From contig CAYLJO010000002.1 in the NCBI GenBank assembly GCA_964383905.1, forward strand, positions 40,577-104,576: a stretch of DNA of 64,000 nt. The letters run 5' to 3'. This stretch comes from CAYLJO01 sp964383905. Lineage in GTDB: Bacteria > Acidobacteriota > Blastocatellia > Pyrinomonadales > Pyrinomonadaceae. Position 1 is the stretch's first letter; each line of letters begins with the position of its first letter. The translations under genes and the position numbers were made by a program. Of the stretch, positions 23,863-33,500 are shown in pieces. The notes below the pieces were generated by a model. It saw nothing but the letters and a program-made list of their open reading frames with translations. It was not told the origin of the DNA and made no database searches.

Positions 23863-26800
23863 TTAAAAGACGTAGCGGAGCTGAATGCGTCCGGAGCGGC
23901 TGGTGCCAAACGACGTCGGGCCGGAGGGGCCACCGTTGAGACGTGGTTGGTTGAAGAACGGGTTAAACACATCGCCGTTGCTCAAGCCTCCGTTGGTAGC
24001 ACTGTCCCAAGTAAAGATTGGGTGGTTGAGGACGTTAAAGAAGTCAACGCGAATCTCTAACTTATGCTTCTCGCTGTAAGGCATCTTAATTGCCTTGTTC
24101 AAGCTGAGATCCAAGCGCTGCATTTTCGGCGCGCGGAGTGTGTTACGCCCGGCGATCCCGGTGCGGATATTGGAATCAACGACGTAACGAGCATTGGCGA
24201 GGCTGATAGGGTTTCCGTTGGCATCGGAGTAACCGGTGGGAGAGTCCGTACCATTTATATCATTAGAAATCGCCACCGAATTGGGCGGCGCGCTCGGGTT
24301 GTTGATAGCAGGGCGATCATTGAAAGCGTTGCCATCGCCGTTAATATCGAACCCGTTAAGGAAGGGAGTTTCCACGGCCCCCGATTGAATGCGATAGATG
24401 CCGGAGAGTGTAAATCCACCCAGGATCGCTCTCCCGAAGTGAGAGTGTAGTGGGGAAGGAATGTCATAAAGGAAGCTGATGACCGCGGCATGTGGAACAT
24501 CATAAGTCGCCACACTACGATCCGCGCGGCGTCCCCCCATGACGCCCAACGGGTCGGAACCGCGGCTGCTCCCGCCTGAGGTGACGAAAACCTCGCTGTT
24601 CACATCATCAATCGCCTTGGACCACGTGTATGCAAAGCGGAAAAGCAGGCCATTGCTGAAGCCGCGCTCAACACGCGTTTGCAACGAATGATAGATGGAG
24701 TCGCCGGCATTGGTGCGAGGCTGGACGGCCCCACGCTCCGGGTGAATACGCGCGCCAGTCGCGGGGTTGACGGGATTCAGCTCTTCATTGAGGAACAGGT
24801 GCTCCCCGCGCGTGCCGACGTAGGCCGCGTCAAGAATGATGTTGAAGGGTATCTTGCGCTGCACGCCGAAGTTCCAGACTAAAGTCTTCGGGTTGACCAG
24901 ATTGGTAGTGACGGTCGACTGAGTGGCGAGCGGGTTTGGGAGAGGGGCCACCGTCGGCAAAGTGCTCGTGGCGTTTGCGAAACCGCGACCGCCGGCCGTC
25001 CGCCCGCGGGTAGTGACGCCGATCGCGTTAGGCGATGAGGCGACCGTATTGCTCAGGATGTTGTTAAAGTAAATATCGTAGTTGACCGCGAACCCGCCGC
25101 GAATGACCGTCTTTTCTTCACCGAAAAACCGCTTCAGGTAGTGCGGCGTGTAGGCGAAGCTGAAACGTGGGGCGAAGTTGTTGGTATCTCTCTTCACTTC
25201 GCACCGCGTTAATAGTGGCACGCCGAAGCCGCAGAATGCGGGGAAGCGCGCCGTATTCTGGGCCACGCCGTAGAGCTCATACCGCAGGCCGAGATTGAGG
25301 GTTAAGTTGGGCCGCGCACGCCAGTTGTCATTGACGAAGTAGGCCTGGTTGGTGACATTCGGGAAATCATTGGGCGAGCCGAATACCTTGGATGCAAAAA
25401 CACCCGAGGTGCCCGAGAAGTTATCCACAAAGTTCCCGAAGGCCGGGAACCCGCCACCAGCGGTAAAGGTTAGGGTTCCGCCAAGGTTAATGGGAATAAA
25501 CTGCTTGGCGCGCTGTTTATTGATGTCAAAGCCTGCGCGGATGGTGTGATTCCCGATGGTGTGGGAGATCGTATCCTGAAGCTGGTAGTTGTTGAAGATA
25601 CGTCCCTGTGGAAAGGTCGGGTCAAGGCCGATGCCCGTCACGCTGGCAGCGTCACCACCAAAAAGGAATTGCGGTCCAACCAATGATGAGCTGCGCGGGG
25701 TGAAGCGCACGTCGAAGCGCCCGTAGCCAAAGCGGAGTTCGTTGGTCGTCCTGGCCGTGAAAGTGCGCGTCCAATTAATGTAGGCGTTCTGGACCAAACT
25801 CGGGACGTCGATCTCAGTGCCCTCAAATTGCAGGGTGGTAAATTGTGGGAACTGGTTGGAAAAGATCTGTTTGTCGAGAACGTAGCGGAACGCGAAGCTG
25901 TTCTTCGTGGTCGGCGTCCAATCCACGCGCGCCAGGTACTGCTGGTCGTCCACGGGCTGGGCGCTGACGCGCGTCGCCGTGCCAAAGGGAATACTCGGCC
26001 GCCCGCCGCCGAGGGCGATATTCCTGATGGCCGTCGTGCCACGCAGGCTGCCGATGGTTGCCAGGTAACGGTCCAGATTCGGACTCGCGCCGGGCGGGAA
26101 GAGCTGGCGCAGCAGGGTAAAACCCTCCTGGGTCGGAACCACGGGTGATGAGATCACGCCGCCGGTGCGGAAGGGCGAGTTCTGGAACGTGCCGAAGAAA
26201 AAGAGTTTTTCCCGACCGTTGAAACTGAAGGGGGAGCCGCCCTCGCCGAAGCGCGGCAGGTAGACCGGGCCGCCGAGCGAGAAGCCGTAATCGTTTTCAA
26301 TTGACGGTGACTTTTTATTATTCCCAAACTCCCTGGTTAAATTCAGGCCGGCCTTCTCGAAAGGAGAGAGGGCAGCCAGTGCGCTCGGCGTAATGACGTC
26401 ATAGACTGATCCGTGGAATTGCCTCGTCCCACTTCGGGTGATCAGGTTAACGACGGCGCCACCGGCACGCCCATACTCTGCCGAATAGTCGCTCCCGAGA
26501 ACTGTTACTTCATCATACCCGTCGCGTAACACGGGCTGATAGAACTGGCCCGTAATCGAGTTGTCGTTGTTGTCTAAACCGTCGAGCAACTGGTTGTTGG
26601 CGCGCGCGCGCAGGCCGTTGATGGAAAACTCTGTCCCCTGTACGAAACCGCCCGCTAAGGGGCCCGGGTTGACGACGCCCGGCAGGGTAAAGACCAGGTT
26701 CACGGGGTTGAGGCCGCTCACCGGCAATTCGGTGATCTGGCGCGTCGTGAGGGTGTTGATGCGCGCCCCGTCCTGCGTTTGCAGAATGACAGGATCAGAA

Positions 26801-27162
26801 GTGACGGTCACCTGTTCGGCTTGGCTGCCGACTTCGAGCTTAGTAGATTTATCAATCGTTTGTGACGCAACGACGACGACATCTTCGAGCGCCGCTGTCT
26901 TGAACCCGCTTTGGCTGACCTCCAGCCTGTAAGTGCCAGGGTCAACGGCATCAAAACGGTAGTTCCCGTCAGACTGTGTGGTTGTATCACGTGTGACGTT
27001 CGTTGCTTTGTTAATAAGCTTCACCGTGGCGCCACTGATGGCGGCGCCGTTTGGATCTGTAATGGTTCCCACCACAAAGCCCTTGCTGGTCTGCGCCAAC
27101 GCCGTATAGCTGGTGGCAAACAGCAGGGTGATTGCGACGAGAAAGAACCTGACTTTGGACAT
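23863..27162 (-). CDS. Oar-like TonB-dependent outer-membrane receptor
   Basis: 1099 residues. Order: signal peptide (MSKVRFFLVAITLLFATSYTALAQ), a carboxypeptidase-regulatory-like beta domain (about 30-115), a plug domain (about 130-250, with SEYGRAGGAVVNLITRSGTRQFHG), then a large beta-barrel ending in the typical aromatic C-terminus GRIQLRYVF. This family is greatly expanded in Acidobacteriota; proposed roles are uptake of large polymers or surface adhesion, but the ligand is unknown. The start is supported by AAAGGAG 7 nt ahead. It appears to be monocistronic with its own terminator and a sigma54-like promoter. A homologue lies at 30507-33968. Confidence 0.93.
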   Translation of the reverse strand: MSKVRFFLVAITLLFATSYTALAQTSKGFVVGTITDPNGAAISGATVKLINKATNVTRDTTTQSDGNYRFDAVDPGTYRLEVSQSGFKTAALEDVVVVASQTIDKSTKLEVGSQAEQVTVTSDPVILQTQDGARINTLTTRQITELPVSGLNPVNLVFTLPGVVNPGPLAGGFVQGTEFSINGLRARANNQLLDGLDNNDNSITGQFYQPVLRDGYDEVTVLGSDYSAEYGRAGGAVVNLITRSGTRQFHGSVYDVITPSALAALSPFEKAGLNLTREFGNNKKSPSIENDYGFSLGGPVYLPRFGEGGSPFSFNGREKLFFFGTFQNSPFRTGGVISSPVVPTQEGFTLLRQLFPPGASPNLDRYLATIGSLRGTTAIRNIALGGGRPSIPFGTATRVSAQPVDDQQYLARVDWTPTTKNSFAFRYVLDKQIFSNQFPQFTTLQFEGTEIDVPSLVQNAYINWTRTFTARTTNELRFGYGRFDVRFTPRSSSLVGPQFLFGGDAASVTGIGLDPTFPQGRIFNNYQLQDTISHTIGNHTIRAGFDINKQRAKQFIPINLGGTLTFTAGGGFPAFGNFVDNFSGTSGVFASKVFGSPNDFPNVTNQAYFVNDNWRARPNLTLNLGLRYELYGVAQNTARFPAFCGFGVPLLTRCEVKRDTNNFAPRFSFAYTPHYLKRFFGEEKTVIRGGFAVNYDIYFNNILSNTVASSPNAIGVTTRGRTAGGRGFANATSTLPTVAPLPNPLATQSTVTTNLVNPKTLVWNFGVQRKIPFNIILDAAYVGTRGEHLFLNEELNPVNPATGARIHPERGAVQPRTNAGDSIYHSLQTRVERGFSNGLLFRFAYTWSKAIDDVNSEVFVTSGGSSRGSDPLGVMGGRRADRSVATYDVPHAAVISFLYDIPSPLHSHFGRAILGGFTLSGIYRIQSGAVETPFLNGFDINGDGNAFNDRPAINNPSAPPNSVAISNDINGTDSPTGYSDANGNPISLANARYVVDSNIRTGIAGRNTLRAPKMQRLDLSLNKAIKMPYSEKHKLEIRVDFFNVLNHPIFTWDSATNGGLSNGDVFNPFFNQPRLNGGPSGPTSFGTSRSGRIQLRYVF

Positions 27163-27265
27163 ACAACATCTCCTTTAGAGTTACTTCCAATGCTTAAACC
27201 CGTGTGGTTTGGCATACGAAAATTTGGAAAACAGAAGTAAGCTGACGCTACGCTTAGCGATAAAA

Positions 27266-27281
27266 AGCAATGCTTATGCCG
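27266..27281 (-). promoter_or_regulatory. Sigma54-like promoter of the Oar-like gene
   Basis: Minus strand CGGCATAAGCATTGCT: GG and GC are separated by exactly 10 nt and the TTGC box is intact (consensus TGGCAC-N5-TTGC). The predicted start is about 90 nt upstream of the ATG at 27162. Confidence 0.5.
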
Positions 27282-27678
27282 CCTCGCCGACCTGAGCCTA
27301 AATCTACTATTGGTAATGATTGATCGATGGCCGGTGGGTAACGGTGGGAAAATATCTTCTAGTATTTGGATTTTGTGATCGGTATTTTGAATATTGATAT
27401 CCGTAAAATTGGAAACCGGTGGAAGCGGTTTCGAGCGGAGGCGAAGGCGCGAATGAGGGCAATTTGCGGGATTGAATAGCAATTAATAGCCGCGATAAAA
27501 AAATAGAGTTTCGGATGGATTCGGGCTTTAGCGCAGTGAGGGTGCTCGTGACCGGCGAACTGTTTGGCATAAGTTACACGGGGTGTGGGTGGGTATGAGA
27601 TGGGTCTGAGACGAAATCCGATGACACAGTTCCGCTTTGGTTAAGCTGACAGCCATCCCATTTTTCGTCAAATGGGTG

Positions 27679-27707
27679 TTGCAAAATCCTGCGTGCGCGG
27701 TTAGATT
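27679..27707 (+). promoter_or_regulatory. Possible promoter of the LysW-like gene
   Basis: TTGCAA (27679-27684), 17-nt spacer, TAGATT (27702-27707), about 90 nt before the GTG start. Confidence 0.4.
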
Positions 27708-27797
27708 GTCCGCACTTAAAGAATCCACCGCGGAGGTCTCCCCAAAGGTCATACGGGTGTGCCCCTGCCGTCAACCGGAACCTGGAGGTAGAGTAAA

Positions 27798-27986
27798 GTG
27801 CCGACCGGAACATGCCCCGAATGCGATGCGGATGTCCATGTCGATACGGACGCGGACAAGGGCGATATCATCTCATGCGAAGAGTGTGGGACTGATCTGG
27901 AAATCGTCGGGCTCGACCCTGTCGAATTAGACATCGTCGAAGAAGAAGATTTGGAGGAGGATGAAGACGAGGACGAGGACTACTAA
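27798..27986 (+). CDS. LysW-like zinc-ribbon protein with atypical acidic tail
   Basis: 62 residues. The globular part MPTGTCPECDADVHVD, ISCEECGTDLEIVGLDPVEL matches LysW, the amino-group carrier of the alpha-aminoadipate/ornithine routes: two zinc cysteine pairs (CPEC, CEEC) and the EVVGLDP-like turn. The tail is EEEDLEEDEDEDEDY. Classical LysW ends in EDWGE, whose last Glu carries the substrate; that motif is not present here. It is therefore either a divergent carrier or a paralogue with another role. GTG start, GGAGG 9 nt ahead. No lysX/lysZ partner is in the window, and lysine is made by the DAP route nearby. Confidence 0.8.
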   Translation: MPTGTCPECDADVHVDTDADKGDIISCEECGTDLEIVGLDPVELDIVEEEDLEEDEDEDEDY

Positions 27987-28000
27987 AAGGTAGCATTCAG

Positions 28001-28056
28001 GGAAGGCAGCATGCAGAGGTCAAAACGCTTGACATACCCTCTATATGCTGCCTTCC
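28001..28056. repeat. Long imperfect inverted repeat between convergent genes
   Basis: GGAAGGCAGCATGCAGAGG at 28001-28019 pairs with CCTCTATATGCTGCCTTCC at 28038-28056 (19 bp, two mismatches), loop 18 nt. It lies between the lysW-like and VWA stops and could terminate both, although there is no U-tract. Confidence 0.7.
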
Positions 28057-28058
28057 GC

Positions 28059-29108
28059 TTAACGCTTCGCGCCGTCCGCTTGATAGCCGGGGCGGCTCTG
28101 TCGCACGACGAGCCCGCGCGGCGCTTCGACCCGAATCGTGTGAAATCGCCCGTCATGCCGTTTCCCCTCGGGTGGGTAGAAAGCCAGCACATAGGCGGAC
28201 GTCACCTCTTCGGCGAGCGCGCGGAACAGCGGCTCGAAATCTTTATCATTCGCATAAAAGCTTGTGCCGCCGGTCTTTTCGGCCAGGCCGCTGACGTCGA
28301 GCGGGGTCGGCAGCGGCGTGCGCTCGCTTGATAACAGCAGTCGCGAATATGAAGGCAGTGTCACGGTGTAGACGCTCACATCGGCTGCGTTGGCCCGCTC
28401 GATCACCGTCCGCGCCGAAACCGTATCGCCGACCGGAAAACCGTCCGTGACGACCACGACTGCGCGTTTAACCAACTGGTGCTCCCGTGTGCGCGGCGCC
28501 TTGCGTACGAGCATGCGGATCGCGTCGTCAACCGCATCATAAGTATGCGTTGAAAGTCCGTTCGGCTCGTGCGCGAGGCGGTCGAAGGCGCGGTCCAGTT
28601 TTTGCGGATCACTCGTAAAACTCTGCAGGGTTTTGACACGCATGCCGAAGGTCATGACGGCCAACGCGGACGGATGCGCGGCCAGCTTTCTGGAGAAGAC
28701 GTGCATTGCTTCGCTCAAGCGCATCATCTCGTCAGCAGTCATGCTGCCGGAGACGTCTAGGGCGAAAACAATGGCGACGGGGCGTGGCGAGGCGCCCCTC
28801 TTTTCGACGTTGAAAAAAGCTACGGGCCGCTCACTGCCGTCTTCATAGAGCTTGAAATCTTCGGGGCGAAGGTTGCGCACCGGGCGTCCACCCGCATCCG
28901 TGACTGCGACATCGACCGGCACGAGGTCTACGTCAACGCGCATAACGTCGTCCGCTTCAAGCGCCTCGGCCTGATTCTGAGGGCGACGGGCCGGCTCGCG
29001 CGGTTGCTGGCCGCGCGTGGACGGTGAAAAAGAGATGAGCATACAGCAGAGCAGCAGGCTGCAGAGCCGGGTTCGCGCGCAAGGTTGGTGATGGATCATA
29101 GGGGGCAT
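28059..29108 (-). CDS. Exported VWA domain protein (acidobacterial VWFA-related type)
   Basis: 349 residues: signal peptide (hydrophobic LCSLLLCCMLISFSPS), an N-terminal beta segment RVDVDLVPVDVAVTDAGGRPVRNLRPEDFKLYEDG that is the hallmark of the acidobacterial VWFA-related family, then a von Willebrand A domain. The metal site DVSGSM is intact (FALDVSGSMTADE), with a later conserved VVVVTDGFP. Family members are secreted proteins of unknown role, probably in protein-protein contacts. The stop is 3 nt from the hairpin that separates it from lysW-like. It is divergent from the small carboxypeptidase-regulatory protein. Confidence 0.9.
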   Translation of the reverse strand: MPPMIHHQPCARTRLCSLLLCCMLISFSPSTRGQQPREPARRPQNQAEALEADDVMRVDVDLVPVDVAVTDAGGRPVRNLRPEDFKLYEDGSERPVAFFNVEKRGASPRPVAIVFALDVSGSMTADEMMRLSEAMHVFSRKLAAHPSALAVMTFGMRVKTLQSFTSDPQKLDRAFDRLAHEPNGLSTHTYDAVDDAIRMLVRKAPRTREHQLVKRAVVVVTDGFPVGDTVSARTVIERANAADVSVYTVTLPSYSRLLLSSERTPLPTPLDVSGLAEKTGGTSFYANDKDFEPLFRALAEEVTSAYVLAFYPPEGKRHDGRFHTIRVEAPRGLVVRQSRPGYQADGAKR

Positions 29109-29347
29109 TAGCAGTTACCGGGACGGTTTACCGAAATGTAACATAACCTCGGGCAATTATACGGAGTCGCGGGCAGGCTTGCCAGGCGCGCTCTCGGCAG
29201 GCAACATGCAGTCCATGGACTGGCATCAACAGTTATACTCGCTGCCTGACAGCGCGATTCGGGCGCTCCCCGAGTGCATGCTATAATGGTCATTACTGCC
29301 GAGCTGCGCTTAGGGGAAGTAGAGCCATTATCCCGAGAGTGCTAAAC

Positions 29348-29974
29348 ATGAATCTATATCGCTCAACGGCCGCCCTCCTCCTATTGATGTTGCTTGCCGG
29401 TGCGCCCGTTGCACAGGATCATCCGACGGGTGGCATTAAGGGCAAGGTGCGGGGTGAGAAGGGGGCCACGGTGGCGGGCGTCGCCGTTGTCGCGCGCCAA
29501 GGCGAGCATGAAGTAGCGCGCGTCCTCACGAACCGCAAAGGCGAGTTCGTGATCGCCGGGCTTGAGCCGGGCAGCTACGGACTGACATTTCGCAAGCCGG
29601 GATTGAGCGTCGGCACGATGGAAAATATTGAAGTGCGCGCCGGGAGGTTGCGCGAATTGCCGGACCGCCTGATCCTGAGAGTTGATGAAGGCACGCTTGC
29701 TTTTGTGAAGGGCAGCGTCTTCAACGCCGGGGGGCGCAGCGTTCCCGGGGTGCGGGTCGAAATTGCGCGCGTGGAAGCGGACGGGACTGCCAGGAAGATA
29801 GACGGGCGCATGACGAGCGAAACCGGCTCGTTCGTCTTCCGGCTCGCTCCCGACGCCGCCAAGTATCGCGTTACTGCGAAGGCCGATGGCGCGGCGCCCG
29901 TGTCAAAAGATATTGAAATAGACGGCGCGGCGGTCTACCGCATCGCATTCTCACTACCACCTGCTGCTAAATGA
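29348..29974 (+). CDS. Exported carboxypeptidase-regulatory-like domain protein
   Basis: 208 residues with a signal peptide (AALLLLMLLAGAPVAQ). Two consecutive CarboxypepD_reg-type beta-sandwich domains: one with GGIKGKVRGEKGATVAGVAVVARQGEHEVARVLTNRKGEFVIAGLEPGSYGLTFRKPG, a second with VKGSVFNAGGRSVPGVRVEIARVE and ETGSFVFRLAPDAAKYRVTAKADG. These modules are usually found at the N-terminus of Oar-like receptors; here they stand alone, so it may be a periplasmic or surface binding protein. In-frame GTG 29339 would add 3 residues. Confidence 0.8.
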   Translation: MNLYRSTAALLLLMLLAGAPVAQDHPTGGIKGKVRGEKGATVAGVAVVARQGEHEVARVLTNRKGEFVIAGLEPGSYGLTFRKPGLSVGTMENIEVRAGRLRELPDRLILRVDEGTLAFVKGSVFNAGGRSVPGVRVEIARVEADGTARKIDGRMTSETGSFVFRLAPDAAKYRVTAKADGAAPVSKDIEIDGAAVYRIAFSLPPAAK

Positions 29975-30506
29975 CACAAGGGTTGATCCGAATTCCCGAT
30001 AAGTAACTCCTGCGCGCCCATCATATAATTCCTCACAATCAGACTCCATAAATATCCTGTGGTAGCCGCTGACTTGCCCTTGCTAGCGGGATTAACTTTT
30101 CCTGATTCTCTAAGCCATCTCGATCCCAGCATAATGTAAATTCATCCGAAAAATTGTACTAATCAAAAAAAATGGATATTTTGTGATTTGTGTGGATCTG
30201 CCCGAAGCCCCGCGTGCCCTCTTAACCCCAGTGAAATCAGGGGATTAGTGCCGTTGCAAAGGTCAGCGCGCGCCTGGCATAGACTTTGCGACCTACGAGC
30301 ACGATGATTTACCGACAAATCTCCGGCAAATTTCGCCTTGAAAGTGACGTCATCGCTTCCCGAAGGGTAATTGCGCCTGAGTGTTCGGTTAATGGAGGAA
30401 ATCAGGTTCTGCGCGAGCAGCGACATCCCTCCATTATTCAAACCTTCCGGAGCCATGGGGCTCTCTGTTCTATTTTTGGCGCTTAAAGTCAAAAGGAGGA
30501 TTTCAG
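29975..30506. other. Leader of the second Oar-like gene
   Basis: 532 nt without a supported gene. It contains an AT-rich patch (about 30140-30195), the sigma54-like promoter at 30275-30290 and a very strong ribosome site AAAGGAGGA at the right end. The predicted mRNA leader is about 205 nt. Confidence 0.55.
30275..30290 (+). promoter_or_regulatory. Sigma54-like promoter of the second Oar-like gene
   Basis: TGGCATAGACTTTGCG: TGGCA box, TTGC box, GG-N10-GC spacing. This is a closer match to the -24/-12 consensus than the copy before the first Oar-like gene. Confidence 0.55.
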
Positions 30507-33500
30507 ATGTCTTTTCTTTCACAGCGCTTGGTGGCGAAGAGTATTTCGTATCTGGTCGCAGCCTTGTTTGTGATAGCAATGGTTTCAGGCGCGGCGCTGG
30601 CGCAAACTGAGACCGGCAATATTAATGGAAAGGTTCTCGACCCGAACGGCGCGTTGGTTCCCAATGCGTCTGTCGAGGTTAAATCTGTCGACACGGGAGC
30701 GACGACCACGACGACCTCGAGCGGGGACGGGACCTACACCGTAAGCAACCTGAAACCCGGATTCTATGACGTGACGGCGACGGCGACGGGTTATGCGCCT
30801 TTCACGCAAAGGGTACAGGTGACGGTCGGATCAAACACCCCGGTCGAGACGAGACTTTCGATTACTGCGGGGCAGGCGAGCGTCACGGTCGTCGCCGAAG
30901 GCGGCATCGCCGTTAACACTCAGAACCAGGAAGTGTCGAATGTGATTTCGGAGACGCAGCTCCGCCAGTTGCCGTCGCTGACGCGTAATCCATACGACTT
31001 CGTGGCGCTGTCCGGCAACGTCGCTCAAGACCCGGGTGGCTCAACGGCCCGTGGCGTCGGCGTCTCGATTAACGGTCAGCGCGCGGCCAGCACCAACATC
31101 CTGCTCGACGGCGGCGAGAACGTGAACACGTTTACGGCACAGGTCGGGCAAACGGTGCCGCTGGATGCCGTCCAGGAGTATCGGGTTATTACCAATAACT
31201 TCTCGGCTCAATATGGGCGCGCCACCGGCGGCATCGTCGACGTGGCGACCAAGTCGGGTACGAATGATTTTCACGGCACCGGTTACGAGTTCAACCGTAT
31301 CTCGAAACTGGCCTCGAACGGCTTCGATAACAATGCGCACGGTATTGACAGACCGCATTTCACGCGCAACCAGTTCGGTTACTCGATCGGCGGGCCGATC
31401 AAGAAGAACAAGTTATTTTTCTTCAGCAGCACGGAGTGGACGCGCGTTCGCAGCACTGAAGTTAAGATCGTTGTTGTCCCAACGTCACAGTTAATTGCGG
31501 CTTCCGACCCCAATACGCGGGCGTTCTTCAACGCGTTTCCGCTCGCTCATCCGATCAACGGCCAGATATTCAGTGTGAGTACAGTTTGCCCGGGATCTAA
31601 CTGCGGAGCCTTTACTGCTCTGGGAGCCAATTTTCCGGCGTTCGGAGAGTCGCGATTCAGTGTCCCGCAAAATGTGGGTGCCGGCGACCCGCAGGACACG
31701 TATCAGACTGTTAACCGTATTGACTACAACCTCAGCAGCAAGACGCAGATCTACGGCCGTTTCGCTTATGACCATAGATTATTCTTCCCGGGCGTGGTCA
31801 ATTTCAGCCCGTACACGGGGTTCGACACCGGTGAGCGCGACAGGAACCAGAATTGGAACCTGACGATTAATCACAACTTCACGTCGAAGTTCACCTCGAC
31901 GACCAAGTTTATCTTTAACCGGTTGTTCCAGTTGCAGCCGCTCGGCGCGGCTCCCGTCGGTCCGACGCTGTATATTACGGGCGGCGCATTTACGAGTCTT
32001 CCGAATACCAACGGCGAGTTTCTCGCTTTCCCAGGCTACTCGGAGTTCACTCCGGGCAATGCCATCCCATTCGGTGGCCCGCAGAACGTCGGCCAGATCA
32101 ACGAGGACATGAGCTATACGCGTGGCCGGCACCAACTCAACTTTGGCGGCTCGATCGTTTACATTCAAGACAATCGCGCTTTCGGCGCTTACGAGGAAGC
32201 GACCGAGCAGCTCGGCAGCAACACCCGCGCGGGTCTCAACAACTTCGTGAACGGTCAACTGAGATTATTTCAAGCGGCGGTCTTTCCGCAGGGCCAGCTC
32301 CCAGGCGGGACATTACAACTGCCGGTCGGTCCGCCGGATTTCACCCGCAGCAACCGCTACCGGGATTTCGACCTCTATTTCAACGACGCGATCAAATACA
32401 CTCCGAGGCTGACCGTTAACCTCGGATTGCGCTACGAGTACTACGGCGTCCAGCACAATAAGAACCCGAATAAGGATTCTAACTTCTTCTTCGGACCGGG
32501 TGCGACCCTTCAGGAGCGAATCCGCAACGGCCAAGTCTTGACCTCGCCGAACAGTCCGGTCGGTGGGCTTTACGCACCGGATAAGGATAACTTTGGTCCC
32601 CACATCGGGTTTGCCTGGGATGTCTTAGGCGATGGTAAGACGAGCATTCGCGGGGGGTATGCTCGCGCCTTCGAGCGTAACTTCGGCAACGTAACCTTTA
32701 ACGTCATCCAGAATCCGCCTAATTATGCGGTGGTTTCACTGCTCGCCGTCAAGGGCGGGGATATCACCCCCGGCCAACTCCCGGTCACGCTGAGTAATGC
32801 CGGTCCGCTGGCAGGCAGCGGTATCACTAAAGTCCTGCCCGTCTCCAGCTTGCGTTACCTGAGGCAGGATCTTGATGTTGCCTACTCGGACCTCTTCAGC
32901 CTCGGGATTGAGCGTGAGCTTTCACCGGGCACGGTTGTCTCTCTCACGTACAATGGATCGAGAGGTAACAGGCTCTACGCGATTGAAAACCTCAACCGGA
33001 CCGGGTTTGGAACATTCTACCTTGGTAGCGAGGTTTCGTTTCCCCCGGCTATTGCTGCCCAAAGAGCTGCCGCCGGACAATCGACTACGACAACTCGCCT
33101 GAACGGGCAGTTTGGTAATATCAACGGTCGCGACAACAACGGTTTCTCGCGCTACAATGCGCTGGTCGCATCAATCGAGAGCAGTAACTTCCGCAGGCTA
33201 CACTTGCGGGGATTACAGTTTACGGCCCGTTATACGTATTCGGTCGCGAAGGATAACCTCAGCTCGACATTCAGCGAATCAACGAATAACCAGAATCTCG
33301 GCCTGCTTGACCCGTTCGATCCGCATCTCGACTATGGGTATGCGGACTTCGACGTCAGGCACAGGTTCTCGGCCAGCTTCAACTATGATGTCCCGTGGGG
33401 CCGTACCGGATCAGGATGGGCCAGGAAGATCCTGGGCGGCTGGACTCTCGCCGGCACGTTCGTTGCCAGAACCGGGACGCCGTTCACGCTCTACGACTGC

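Larger units (their letters stand above)
27163..27797. other. Long intergenic region between the divergent Oar-like and lysW-like genes
   Basis: 635 nt. It holds the sigma54-like promoter of the Oar-like gene (27266-27281), an AT-rich patch at about 27335-27420, and a sigma70-like promoter for the LysW-like gene (27679-27707). Short frames here have no recognisable product. Confidence 0.5.
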
